DNA from: UBA8437 sp003445035
GTDB lineage: Bacteria; Planctomycetota; Planctomycetia; Planctomycetales; Planctomycetaceae
Length of the DNA stretch: 17,555 nt
NCBI GenBank assembly: GCA_937901285.1
Contig: CALCHI010000471.1
Coordinates: forward strand, 1 to 17,555
Direction of reading: 5' to 3'
Shown: in pieces, positions 1 through 7,573 of the stretch
Layout: every line of letters starts with the position of its first letter
Numbering within the stretch: position 1 is the stretch's first letter
Made by a program: the position numbers and the translations under genes
The notes under the pieces: generated by a model
What the model was told of the DNA's origin: nothing
Seen by the model: only the letters and a program-made list of their open reading frames with translations
Database searches by the model: none

Positions 1-169
1 TGACGCGGCGGCGTACCTCGATTCCCTCGACCTTCTCGAACCCCTTCAGCCCGACATCTGGCTGCCAACCTCACCGGTCAACGGCCAGAACGCCAACCTC
101 TACGACGACGGTTGGCGCGACGTGATCGAGCGCAACAGGAAAGCGATCCGGGAGAGCGATCGACGCTAG
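1..169 (+). CDS. C-terminal end of an unidentified protein, possibly an MBL-fold metallohydrolase (partial)
   Basis: The window opens inside a plus-strand reading frame (codons start at base 2) that runs for about 55 codons to a TAG stop at 167-169. The visible tail contains LEPLQPDIWLPTSPVNGQNA, followed by an amphipathic end with many charged residues (DVIERNRKAIRESDRR). A 'PD-x-W-LP-x-(H/S)P' segment followed by NLYD and a helical tail resembles the C-terminus of metallo-beta-lactamase-fold hydrolases found in planctomycetes, but the catalytic HxHxDH region would lie outside the window. The assignment is therefore tentative. The stop codon shares the tetranucleotide CTAG with the stop of the convergent Nudix gene. 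The start, full length and function cannot be determined here. Confidence 0.5.
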   Translation, partial: DAAAYLDSLDLLEPLQPDIWLPTSPVNGQNANLYDDGWRDVIERNRKAIRESDRR

Positions 170-678
170 CCGAAGGTTCGGGTGTACCAGCCAAGCAACT
201 CCCGAAACGGCGGGTCGAACCGTTCGGGATCATCGAGCAACTCGCGACGGCACAGGTCCAACGCGGTCCAACGCAGGTCGGCCACCTCGATCGGATCCGG
301 ACTCGGTGGGTCATCGCAAGTGGCGCGGAATAGCGCCGTGTGTTCGTTGGACGTTTCGGGACCGGCCGGCAACTTCACCAGGAACTCGAGATCCGTCTCC
401 AGGCCGATCTCCTCCTGCAACTCCCGCCGGGCCGCAACCTCGTAACTCTCGCTCGCATCAAGATGACCCGAACACGAGGAGGTCCAGCACAACGGGTGTG
501 CGTCCTTGGTGGCCGAACGTTGCTGGAGAAGCAGCTCGCCGGAGGAATTGAACACGAACACGTGGGCCGCACGGTGCATCAGCCCTCGTGCGTGCACCTC
601 GCCGCGGGTCGCCTGGCCGATGACCTGGTCATCGGCATCCACCACGTCGAACAGCTCATCCGGGTTGTCTCGAGGCAT
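166..678 (-). CDS. Nudix hydrolase (YfcD / IPP-isomerase-like)
   Basis: This is a 170-residue cytoplasmic protein with a complete Nudix box at residues 71-93: G71, E77, R85-E86-L, E89-E90 and G92. It fits the consensus GX5EX7REUXEEXGU, which binds the metal that activates water for cleaving nucleoside-diphosphate-linked substrates. The N-terminus (FDVVDADDQVIGQATRGEVH, then a short HRAAHVFVFN strand and a QQRSATKDAHPLCW segment) resembles the YfcD and isopentenyl-diphosphate-isomerase branch of the superfamily. The substrate is unknown. The start was placed at the ATG at 678 (MPRDNPDELF), because conserved sequence begins there; the 13 residues of in-frame extension upstream look non-coding. 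It is convergent with the upstream partial gene, sharing CTAG at their stops, and divergent from the DUF1549 gene. Confidence 0.88.
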   Translation of the reverse strand: MPRDNPDELFDVVDADDQVIGQATRGEVHARGLMHRAAHVFVFNSSGELLLQQRSATKDAHPLCWTSSCSGHLDASESYEVAARRELQEEIGLETDLEFLVKLPAGPETSNEHTALFRATCDDPPSPDPIEVADLRWTALDLCRRELLDDPERFDPPFRELLGWYTRTFG

Positions 679-752
679 GCATCTGGACCCACAATTTCTG
701 CCACGCCAGTAGCGCATGCCACCAACACCGAAACAAGGGAATCGGCCCGATC

Positions 753-782
753 TTGATGGTTCGGAAAATCCCCCCGTATAAT
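753..782 (+). promoter_or_regulatory. Sigma70-type promoter of the DUF1549-DUF1501 pair
   Basis: TTGATG at 753-758 (4 of 6 matches to TTGACA) is followed after 18 bases by a perfect TATAAT at 777-782. The expected transcription start is near 789-790, which leaves a leader of about 45 bases before the ATG at 835. It also argues against the in-frame GTG at 790, which would sit at the very first base of the message. This region between the Nudix gene and the DUF1549 gene (679-834) is AT-richer than its surroundings. Confidence 0.65.
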
Positions 783-834
783 CAAGCTGGTGAGCCGCCT
801 CTCACGCATCACTCTTCTCCAGGGAAATCCCCGC

Positions 835-2478
835 ATGCGTCGTCTGCTGATCCTGATGCTCTGCGCGCTGCTGGCCATCGTCGCATCCACTGCCGACGCC
901 CAGACCAAGAAATCCGGGAAACGGCGGGCCACCGCCAGAAAGTCCGCCAAAAAGGCCGGTAAGAAGAAATCGACAACAAAGAAGCCGAAGTTGCCACCGC
1001 TGAAGACTTCCGCCGACAAACAGAAGTTCCTGGCGATCATCCGTGACTCGATGCCCGTCCGCCGGGCCGGCAGCAATATTCGCTACACCCCTTTGGACCT
1101 CGACCGTTCGCTGGAATACCGCGTTGGTCGCGACCGGTCCTATGCCCCTTTGATCGACGACGAACGATTCGTTCGCCGCGTGCACCTTGACCTCGTCGGC
1201 CGCCCTCCGTCGGGTACCGAAGTCCGCAAATTCGTCGCCGACACCACGTCCTCGAAACGCCCGCGGCTGATCGACCAGCTTCTGACGACCGAGGCGTACG
1301 CCAGAAAATGGGCGCGGTACTGGAAGGACGTGATCTTCTTCGAGTCCACGGCGAACCGAAACCGTACCAACCCAAAAGCTCTGGAAGACTGGCTGACCGG
1401 GCAGTTCAAAAAAGGAGCCTCCTGGGACGCAATCGTCGCCGAACTGGTCTCGGCCATGCCGGTCCGTGACAAGAAAAAGAAGAAGGAAAAAAACGACTGG
1501 AGTCAGAAGACCGGACAGAACAACTTCGTGCTGGCCTACGAGAACAAGCCCCCGTTGCTGGCGGCCCAGACCGCACGGCTGTTCATGGGGATCAGCATCC
1601 AGTGCGCCGAGTGTCACGACCACCCGTTCGACAAGTGGAAACGCGAGCAGTTTCACGAGCTCGCCGCCTTCTTTTCGCGGGGCAAGTACTACATGCCCAA
1701 CCTGGACAATCCCGCGAAGAAGACCGAGATGAAACCGAAGTTCCTGCTCGGAGAACAGCCGCCGGTCAAGCTGACCACTCATCAGCGTCGCGTCGCCATC
1801 GCCGCCTACCTGGTCTACAACCAGGACAACTACTGGTTCGCCCGCTCGTTCGTGAACCGGATCTGGAACGAACTGGTCGGCGACGGCTTCTACGCGGTCG
1901 ACAGCCTCGGTCCCGACCAGGAGTGCCTGCACCCGTCGGTCGTCAACCGCATCGCCGCGGTCTTCCGCTACCGCAAGTTCGACCCTCGCTGGGTCTTCCG
2001 GTTGCTGCTGAATTCTCGGGCTTACCAGCGCGACATCCAGTCGATCGACAACGACGAGGACCTGTTCACCGCCGTGCGTCCAATCCGGCTCAACTCGGCC
2101 CAGGTCAAATCGAGCGTCCTGCGACTGACCGGCGCCAACCGCAACATCGGCCGGTCGGTCGAACGCGAGTTCCGGTTTGACCCTTCGATCCCCCAGAGGG
2201 ATCTCGAGGGGACCGTCCAGCAGGCGCTGTTCCTGATGAACAACCCGACCCTGCAGAACAAGCTCAACCAGAGCAAGCTCAAGAAACGGCTGGTCAACGT
2301 CAAACAACCCCGTCGTCTGCTGACCCAACTCTACCTGGCTGTCCTCTCACGACAGCCAACCGACAACGAGTACGCCCGTGGCCAGAAACATCTCCGCGCA
2401 GTACCCGACCGGGCCGAGGCGGTCGAGGACCTGATCTGGGTGCTGGTCAATTCGACCGAATTCCTCACCAAGCGCTGA
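835..2478 (+). CDS. Secreted DUF1549/DUF1553 protein with CxxCH motif
   Basis: This is a 547-residue exported protein. Residues 1-23 form a clear Sec signal peptide (MRRLLILMLCALLAIVASTADA). A very basic tail follows (about residues 26-55, roughly half Lys or Arg). The DUF1549 part (about 100-270) shows the typical ERFVRRVHLDLVGRPP segment and, at C257-C260-H261, a cytochrome-c-like CAECHDHPFD motif. The DUF1553 part (about 325-535) has YNQDNYWFARSFVNRIWNEL and an FRLLLNSRAYQ segment. Such proteins are abundant in planctomycetes, usually next to a DUF1501 gene. Their role is not firmly established, though surface glycan or sulfated-polysaccharide use has been suggested. This copy lacks the N-terminal cytochrome or LamG modules often seen in larger relatives. 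The ATG at 835 was preferred because the signal peptide starts there, AGGGA lies 9 bases upstream and the promoter fits. An in-frame GTG at 790 is the alternative. Confidence 0.93.
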   Translation: MRRLLILMLCALLAIVASTADAQTKKSGKRRATARKSAKKAGKKKSTTKKPKLPPLKTSADKQKFLAIIRDSMPVRRAGSNIRYTPLDLDRSLEYRVGRDRSYAPLIDDERFVRRVHLDLVGRPPSGTEVRKFVADTTSSKRPRLIDQLLTTEAYARKWARYWKDVIFFESTANRNRTNPKALEDWLTGQFKKGASWDAIVAELVSAMPVRDKKKKKEKNDWSQKTGQNNFVLAYENKPPLLAAQTARLFMGISIQCAECHDHPFDKWKREQFHELAAFFSRGKYYMPNLDNPAKKTEMKPKFLLGEQPPVKLTTHQRRVAIAAYLVYNQDNYWFARSFVNRIWNELVGDGFYAVDSLGPDQECLHPSVVNRIAAVFRYRKFDPRWVFRLLLNSRAYQRDIQSIDNDEDLFTAVRPIRLNSAQVKSSVLRLTGANRNIGRSVEREFRFDPSIPQRDLEGTVQQALFLMNNPTLQNKLNQSKLKKRLVNVKQPRRLLTQLYLAVLSRQPTDNEYARGQKHLRAVPDRAEAVEDLIWVLVNSTEFLTKR

Positions 2479-2503
2479 TCCCCCACGACACCCGGGACCG
2501 ACC

Positions 2504-3763
2504 ATGATCCACTCGCACCCGCCAACTCTCTCCAGCATGCCCCTTTCGCGGCGGCAGGCACTGGGACTCTCGGCCGCCTCGCTGCTGGCTCCGCTCGGTC
2601 TCCATGCCGAACAGATCAAGAAACAGCAGCGGGCGTGCATCCTGGTCTGGCTGGCCGGTGCCCCGAGCCAGATGGAGACCTGGGACCCCAAGCCGGGGAC
2701 CGGCAACGGTGGACCGACCAAGGCGATCAAGACGGCCCTGCCCGGCGTATCGATCGCTGAACACTGGCCGCAAATGGCCAAGGCACTGGGGAATGTCGCG
2801 ATCATCCGTTCAATGGTTGGCAAGGAAGCCGCCCACGCCCGTGGCACCTACCACCTGCACACCGGTCGCCGGTTGGGCGGACCCGAAAAACATCCGAACT
2901 TCGGCTCGGTCGTCGCCGCCGAACTCGGTGACACCAACTCCGAACTGCCCAACTTCGTCAGCGTCGGCCAGACACTCAGCAGCGGGTTTCTCGGGGTCAA
3001 CGTCGCCCCGTTCATCGTCAACCGCGCCGGTCAACTTCCGGCCAACGTCTCGACCGCGGTCGCCTCGCCTCGTGTGTCCCGCCGACTGGCCCTGCTGAAG
3101 GCCCAGGACGCAGACTTGTCCAAGGCCGGTGCGGCGTCACTGGTCGAGGAGCACCGGGTGCTGTACGAACGAGCCCGCCGGTTGATGACCTCGCCCAAGC
3201 TCAAGTCGTTCAAGCTCGACGGCGAACCCGCCGCCAGGCAGCAGGCCTACGGCAAGAACCCGTTCGGCCAGGGACTGCTCGTCGCACGCCGACTGGTCGA
3301 AGCGGGCGTGCCCTTCGTCGAGGTGCGGCGGGGGGGCTGGGACATGCACAACAGTCTGTTCACCCGGATCAAGCCGGCCGCCGCCCAGGTCGATCGCGGT
3401 GTGGCCTCGCTGCTGGGTGACCTGAAACGGCGCGGCCTGCTCGAGCGGACGCTGGTGATCGTCGCCGGCGAATTCGGACGGACTCCCAAGGTCAACAGCA
3501 AGTCACCGGCACCCGGTCGAGATCACTGGGCCCGCAGCTTCGGACTGATGCTGGCCGGCGCGGGGATCCGCGGCGGCCACGTGGTCGGCAAGACCAGTGC
3601 CAACGGACAGGAAGTCGTCGACCGGGCGGTCTCGGTCGAGGACCTGTTCCAGACGATCTGCAGCGCCATGAAGATCGACGCCGACAAGGAACTTTTCACG
3701 CCCGGCGGACGACCGCTGAAAATCGTCGATGGTGGAAAACCGATCAGCGAGATCCTGGGCTGA
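2504..3763 (+). CDS. DUF1501 family protein (sulfatase/phosphatase-like fold, Tat-type signal)
   Basis: This is a 419-residue protein of the DUF1501 family, which belongs to the alkaline phosphatase and sulfatase superfamily fold. The N-terminus carries a twin-arginine-like export signal (SRRQALGLSAASLLA, Arg16-Arg17) ending near AEQ. Family landmarks are CILVWLAGAPSQMETWDPKP near residue 45, GEFGRTPKVN at 322-331 followed by GRDHW, then a VEDLFQTI segment and a C-terminal GGRPLKIVDGGKPI. It starts 25 bases after the DUF1549 gene and almost certainly shares its message, the standard planctomycete arrangement. The enzymatic activity of DUF1501 proteins is not established. An ATG at 2537 (MPLSRRQAL) is an alternative start that would give a tighter Tat signal; 2504 has a weak GGGA upstream. 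Confidence 0.92.
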   Translation: MIHSHPPTLSSMPLSRRQALGLSAASLLAPLGLHAEQIKKQQRACILVWLAGAPSQMETWDPKPGTGNGGPTKAIKTALPGVSIAEHWPQMAKALGNVAIIRSMVGKEAAHARGTYHLHTGRRLGGPEKHPNFGSVVAAELGDTNSELPNFVSVGQTLSSGFLGVNVAPFIVNRAGQLPANVSTAVASPRVSRRLALLKAQDADLSKAGAASLVEEHRVLYERARRLMTSPKLKSFKLDGEPAARQQAYGKNPFGQGLLVARRLVEAGVPFVEVRRGGWDMHNSLFTRIKPAAAQVDRGVASLLGDLKRRGLLERTLVIVAGEFGRTPKVNSKSPAPGRDHWARSFGLMLAGAGIRGGHVVGKTSANGQEVVDRAVSVEDLFQTICSAMKIDADKELFTPGGRPLKIVDGGKPISEILG

Positions 3764-3785
3764 GTGTCCGAAACCGACAGGCCGG

Positions 3786-5045
3786 CTACGACGCAGTCGT
3801 TCCGGTCACCCGCCCGGCCAGCTGCGCCAGCAGCTCGTCGTCGATCGAGACCCCCTTGGGGACTTCCTTGATCCCGTCGAGCACTCCCAGCACCTGTTCG
3901 TCGGAGAGTTCCACGCCCAGTTCGTGCAACCGGTGAGCAACGGCCCGCCGGCCACTGTGCCGGCCCAGCACCAACCGGATCCCCCTGGCCCCGATCGCCT
4001 CGGGCCGGTAGGGCAGGTAGGTGTCCGGGTTCTTCAACAGACCGTCCTGGTGGATCCCCGCCTCGGTGGCAAAGATGTTGTCGCCTCCGACGGGTTTCAT
4101 CGGCGAGAGTCCGATGCCGGTGAGATCGGCAACCAACTGCGTCAGCTCGAACAGCTTGGTCGTGTCGATGTTCATCTTCACGCCGTACTGCTCCTGGTTG
4201 AGATGCAACGCCATGGCGACTTCTTCGAGCGAGGCATTGCCGGCCCGTTCGCCGATGCCGTTGATCGTGCACTGGATCACGTTGGCCCCCGCCTGCACAC
4301 CGGCCAGCGTGTTGGCAACGGCCAGCCCGAGATCGTTGTGGAAGTGAACGGCCAAAAGGGCGCGGTCGATGTTCGGGACGTTGTCCTGGATGTGGCGGAT
4401 GATCTCATAGACCTTCTCCGGTGTCATCACGCCGACGGTGTCGGGGAACCCGATCGTCGTGGCCCCGGCATCGATCGCCTCCTTGTAACATTCGATCAGA
4501 AAATCAGGCTCCGTGCGGCTGGCGTCCTCGGGACTGAAGGCCACGATGTCGAACTTGCCGCTGGCGTACCCCACCGTATCGGTGATCAGGCCGAGCACTT
4601 CCGGCTGCTCCTTCCGCAGCTTGTGCTCTCGGTGCAGCGGGCTGGTTCCACAGAACAGGCTGACCCCCCGCTTGTGACGGGGATTGTCCGAAAGAGCTTC
4701 CTCGGCCGCATCGATGTCACCACGAACGGTGCGGCACAGCGCGGTCAGCACTGGCCCCTTGATCACACCGATCATCAGGCGAATCGCCTCGATGTCGGCC
4801 TGTGACGAGGCTGGGAAACCGGCATCCAGCGAGTGGACACCGGCGGCTTCCAGGGCCTGCGCGATCCGCACCTTCTCATGCGGTTCGAGCGTCGCGCCAG
4901 GCATCTGCTCGCCGTCACGCAACGTGGTGTCGCTGAACAGCACGGTGTCGCCGCGACGGTGATGGTTGATCACCGCCCGCTTCACCACGCCGCGGACCTT
5001 GTTCTCGATACCCTTGAGAAATCCCGTTGTCGCCATGGAATCCAT
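3786..5045 (-). CDS. 2-isopropylmalate synthase-like protein (LeuA/homocitrate synthase family) without regulatory domain
   Basis: This 419-residue cytoplasmic enzyme of the HMG-CoA-lyase-like TIM-barrel family condenses acetyl-CoA with a 2-oxo acid. Its motifs are DTTLRDGEQMPG (39-50, metal and substrate binding), VHFHNDLG with metal-ligand histidines H234 and H236, NGIGERAGN, and GGDNIFATEAGIHQDG followed by LVLGRHSGRRA. FSPEDASRTE and the overall order are closer to isopropylmalate synthase than to homocitrate synthase. Typical LeuA enzymes have about 510 residues, with a C-terminal leucine-binding domain. Here the protein ends after a short helical region, so that feedback domain is absent. 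It could therefore be a feedback-insensitive LeuA paralogue, or a homocitrate or citramalate synthase. An in-frame ATG at 5036 is an alternative start. The gene lies 58 bases downstream of the TlpA-like gene with no evident terminator between them. Confidence 0.9.
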   Translation of the reverse strand: MDSMATTGFLKGIENKVRGVVKRAVINHHRRGDTVLFSDTTLRDGEQMPGATLEPHEKVRIAQALEAAGVHSLDAGFPASSQADIEAIRLMIGVIKGPVLTALCRTVRGDIDAAEEALSDNPRHKRGVSLFCGTSPLHREHKLRKEQPEVLGLITDTVGYASGKFDIVAFSPEDASRTEPDFLIECYKEAIDAGATTIGFPDTVGVMTPEKVYEIIRHIQDNVPNIDRALLAVHFHNDLGLAVANTLAGVQAGANVIQCTINGIGERAGNASLEEVAMALHLNQEQYGVKMNIDTTKLFELTQLVADLTGIGLSPMKPVGGDNIFATEAGIHQDGLLKNPDTYLPYRPEAIGARGIRLVLGRHSGRRAVAHRLHELGVELSDEQVLGVLDGIKEVPKGVSIDDELLAQLAGRVTGTTAS

Positions 5046-5103
5046 TCTGATACGAGTCCGAAGCGGAGTAAAGAACCACTCTGGAAACCTTGGCCACCCG
5101 GGG

Positions 5104-7035
5104 TCAGGGCGCCGTCCCCGTGGTGGTGGTTCCCAGTAACTTCGGCAACTCGGTCTTCAGATCCGCCAGGGTCGTCTCCGAACTGACCACCGTCCCCCGG
5201 CGATCAATCAGGACCATGGTGGGCAGCGAGAGAATCCCCAGTTGTCGGGCCAACCGGCTGTCAAGACCACCGGCTTCGTGAAGAGTTGCCCAGGTGATGC
5301 GGTGTGACGAGATGTAGGCGGGGACAGGGGTCCGATCGAGATCCAGGTTGACACCCATGATCTCAAACCCACGAGCTCGATACTCCGCGTACAGTGCCTG
5401 CAGTGCCGGAAGTTCCTCGGTGCACGGCTTGCACCACGTGGCCCAGTAGACCACCAGCAGCACCTTGCCACGGTACGCATCGCTGCGAACCGTTGTGTTC
5501 GCCAGGCTCCTGCCAGTGACAACCAGGGGCTTTCCCTTGAGGTCCAGCCGCACCAGGGCCCCCGCGGCCCGTTCTCCGGCCGGTGTCCTGGCATACTGAC
5601 GGGCCAGCTTCGAATACCAGGTTTTGGCGTCATCGACACGGGCAGCAAATTCGTGGGCTGTGCCCAGTTGCCAGGCCGCCTCGGGAGTATCCTCGGCCTT
5701 CGGATACGTGGCAATGAACCGTTCGAGGTCGGCCAGCCACACCTGCTGGGCCTTGGCCTGTGCGGCCTGCTCGGTGGCAATCCGCACCGACCGGCTGTAA
5801 CGAGCCAGCAGGTGGCGGTAGATGACAAACGGCACCAACGGCGCCTTCGGGTTCACTTTCCTCAGCCGGATCTCCTCGGCCGCCAATCTCCCGAGCGCAT
5901 CGGGCCACGCGCCGGACTGGACCAGCGCCGTCAGGTTGTCGATCAACTGGCGTCCCCACTGGTCACGCTCCGAGGACGTCGCGGCGGTCTGGCTGAGCCC
6001 CGAGAGAACATCACTACGACGGGCGTGATAACGCGACACAGCGGCCCCGGTGGCATTGACGGCCGGAGCCGCTCCGTCGAGTTCGCGGAGTTGGTCCAGC
6101 AGCTTCTGCATGCGTGGTGACGCTCCGGGTGTGGCAACCGCGATACTGGGAGCGGCCGGTTGCAGCAGCAGGCCACCGGCAGTCACCTGCACCGTGTCAC
6201 CGACCAGCGGAGACGGAATCGATGTCAGCTTCCAGGCCTGTCCGACTTTGACCAGTTCGCCAATCTGGACCAGCCCGCTGTTGCCTCCGGCATCAACGAT
6301 CGCCAGCGTGCTCTCGTACACCTCCAGGTCACCGGTCGCCTTCCCGGAATCAGCAGGAATCAGCCCCGGTTGCGAGCAGTCAAAACGGATCCAGCGAGTG
6401 CCGGCCGCCATGGCACGGATCTTGGCCAGCTGCCTGGCTGGATCGGCCACCGCAGCCAACAGGGACTTCTCGAGCTTCGCCTCGATACCCAGCATCCGGG
6501 TGTCCTGGGCAGTGATCAGAACGGTCTGCAGCAATCCCGCATCACGTCGCATCAACGCCTCGACAGCCACGCGGCTGGTTTCCTCGGCCGAGATCCTTTT
6601 CCACGAGTCAATCCGGCCGTCTTCGTTCGAGTCGAGTCCCCATCGCGAACCACCGGTGTTGAGCCATCGCGACTGGTCAACCTTGCCGTTGTGGTTGCCG
6701 TCGATGTCGCGATAAACTTCGACGCCGTTCTGGAAGTAACGCCACTGATCAACCAGGTTGTTCCCGTTGGTATCAAGAAACCTCCGCAGCATCTGCCCCG
6801 AGGATCCCACGACTTTCCATCCGCTGTGCGTCCGACCGCGGTCTATCTCGACCTGGCACTTGGACACTTCGGCCGCCTCGGGCTGTTCGTACTCCACGCC
6901 CGCCTGCAACGGCCGGAACTTCTCGAGCATGAATCGGGCCTGCGGTGGATCATCGGCGTGGACCGGGCCCGGAAGGCCAAGAGCTACCGCCAACAGGCAC
7001 CACGACAGACAGGCAATACAACGAGAACGTGACAT
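5104..7035 (-). CDS. Secreted protein with EF-hand-like repeats and a C-terminal TlpA/thioredoxin domain
   Basis: This 643-residue exported protein starts with a Sec signal peptide (about residues 1-27, ending GPVHA). Three Asp/Asn-rich repeats follow at 88-98, 110-124 and 135-145, each of the type D-x-(N/D)-...-(V/I)-D-x-W. They resemble calcium-binding dockerin or EF-hand loops. A middle region (about 150-500) has long helices, including a TPR-like stretch around 430-500. The C-terminal third is a TlpA/ResA-like thioredoxin fold with the redox motif W-C535-K-P-C538, a GVNLDLD strand and the cis-proline segment LSLPTMVLID. Such domains reduce or oxidise disulfides outside the cytoplasm. The same arrangement occurs in planctomycete 'redoxin domain' proteins; its partner is unknown. 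The start at 7035 has GGAG (7044-7047) 8 bases upstream. Confidence 0.9.
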   Translation of the reverse strand: MSRSRCIACLSWCLLAVALGLPGPVHADDPPQARFMLEKFRPLQAGVEYEQPEAAEVSKCQVEIDRGRTHSGWKVVGSSGQMLRRFLDTNGNNLVDQWRYFQNGVEVYRDIDGNHNGKVDQSRWLNTGGSRWGLDSNEDGRIDSWKRISAEETSRVAVEALMRRDAGLLQTVLITAQDTRMLGIEAKLEKSLLAAVADPARQLAKIRAMAAGTRWIRFDCSQPGLIPADSGKATGDLEVYESTLAIVDAGGNSGLVQIGELVKVGQAWKLTSIPSPLVGDTVQVTAGGLLLQPAAPSIAVATPGASPRMQKLLDQLRELDGAAPAVNATGAAVSRYHARRSDVLSGLSQTAATSSERDQWGRQLIDNLTALVQSGAWPDALGRLAAEEIRLRKVNPKAPLVPFVIYRHLLARYSRSVRIATEQAAQAKAQQVWLADLERFIATYPKAEDTPEAAWQLGTAHEFAARVDDAKTWYSKLARQYARTPAGERAAGALVRLDLKGKPLVVTGRSLANTTVRSDAYRGKVLLVVYWATWCKPCTEELPALQALYAEYRARGFEIMGVNLDLDRTPVPAYISSHRITWATLHEAGGLDSRLARQLGILSLPTMVLIDRRGTVVSSETTLADLKTELPKLLGTTTTGTAP

Positions 7036-7095
7036 CGGTCTTGCTCCGCAAACGACAAGACGACCGATCGAACAACTCGGCGACCGGGGCCGCGG

Positions 7096-7125
7096 ATTGT
7101 AGATCAGTGTCCCCGATCAGGTCAG
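7096..7125 (-). promoter_or_regulatory. Candidate promoter of the EF-hand/TlpA gene
   Basis: Reading the minus strand, CTGACC (7120-7125, 4 of 6 matches to the -35 consensus) is followed after 18 bases by TACAAT (7096-7101, 5 of 6 matches to the -10 consensus). It lies about 60 bases upstream of the ATG at 7035 in the 126-base divergent gap. The call rests on the match to consensus alone. No clear promoter for the plus-strand thioesterase gene was seen in the same gap. Confidence 0.45.
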
Positions 7126-7161
7126 CAGCAGTTTGACTCTCATCCACCTCAAGCCCTCCCA

Positions 7162-7560
7162 ATGCAATCCCCACCCCGAGTCACCACGTCTCACCAGCGA
7201 CGGTTCGCCGTTACCGCCGAGGACCTTGTTTCGCTCAGCCCCGGGCAGCTCGATCCCGTGTTTTCGACTCCGCGGCTGGTGTGGCACATCGAAGAGACCG
7301 CGCTGGAACTTCTGCGGCAGTACGTCGACGACGACGAGGTGTCGGTGGGAGTGACCGTGGACGTGGCCCACGTGGCAGCTGCTCTCGAAGGACAGGAGGT
7401 CGTCTGCGAGGCACAGGTGGTTCACGTCGACGGACCCACCGTGGTGTTCCACGTCGAGGCTCGCGAACACGACCGGCTGCTGCTCTCCGGAGTCCACCGG
7501 CGGCGGGTCGTCCGCACCGGGCGGCTGCAGAACCAGCTCGAGAGGCTGAAAAACCGCTGA
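7162..7560 (+). CDS. FlK-like hotdog-fold acyl-CoA thioesterase
   Basis: This 132-residue single-domain hotdog protein resembles the fluoroacetyl-CoA thioesterase FlK family. Supporting segments are FSTPRLVWHIEETALELL, then VSVGVTVDVAHVAA, then CEAQVVHVDGPTVVFHVEA, and a basic C-terminal end (GVHRRRVVRTGRL). Thr36, Glu44 and His70 have the same spacing as the FlK catalytic triad (from memory Thr42, Glu50, His76), so the protein is probably an active thioesterase. Fluoroacetyl-CoA specificity is not implied; most family members have unknown acyl-CoA substrates. The ATG at 7162 has no good Shine-Dalgarno sequence, and no alternative start before the conserved region is better. The gene stands alone on its strand, divergent from the EF-hand/TlpA gene and convergent with the PQQ-propeller gene. 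Confidence 0.8.
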   Translation: MQSPPRVTTSHQRRFAVTAEDLVSLSPGQLDPVFSTPRLVWHIEETALELLRQYVDDDEVSVGVTVDVAHVAAALEGQEVVCEAQVVHVDGPTVVFHVEAREHDRLLLSGVHRRRVVRTGRLQNQLERLKNR

Positions 7561-7567
7561 ACGGTTC
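7551..7567 (-). terminator. Weak stem-loop with T-run after the PQQ-propeller gene
   Basis: On the minus strand, AACCG, a 5-base loop and CGGTT form a small stem (7552-7566) that runs straight into a T-tract. It lies just after the stop of the beta-propeller gene and overlaps the stop codon of the convergent thioesterase gene. The stem is only 5 bp (plus possible G-U pairs), so this is a weak candidate. Confidence 0.25.
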
Positions 7568-7573
7568 CCGGGC

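Noticed and set aside
790..834. Upstream GTG start (790) for the DUF1549 gene
   Set aside because: The -10 element at 777-782 places transcription start at about 789-790, and the signal peptide begins at the ATG at 835, so the extra 15 residues are probably untranslated.
802..2328. A 508-codon open frame on the minus strand opposite the DUF1549 gene
   Set aside because: It lies entirely antisense to a gene with clear family motifs and a promoter. Long antisense frames are common in high-GC DNA, and its translation shows no recognisable domain.
3729..4805. A 358-codon plus-strand open frame opposite the LeuA-like gene
   Set aside because: It overlaps the end of the DUF1501 gene and is antisense to a complete synthase; a GC-driven shadow frame.
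7102..7120. Direct repeat GATCAG in the divergent gap upstream of the redoxin gene
   Set aside because: Two 6-base copies are not enough to claim a regulator site; they fall in the spacer of the candidate promoter.
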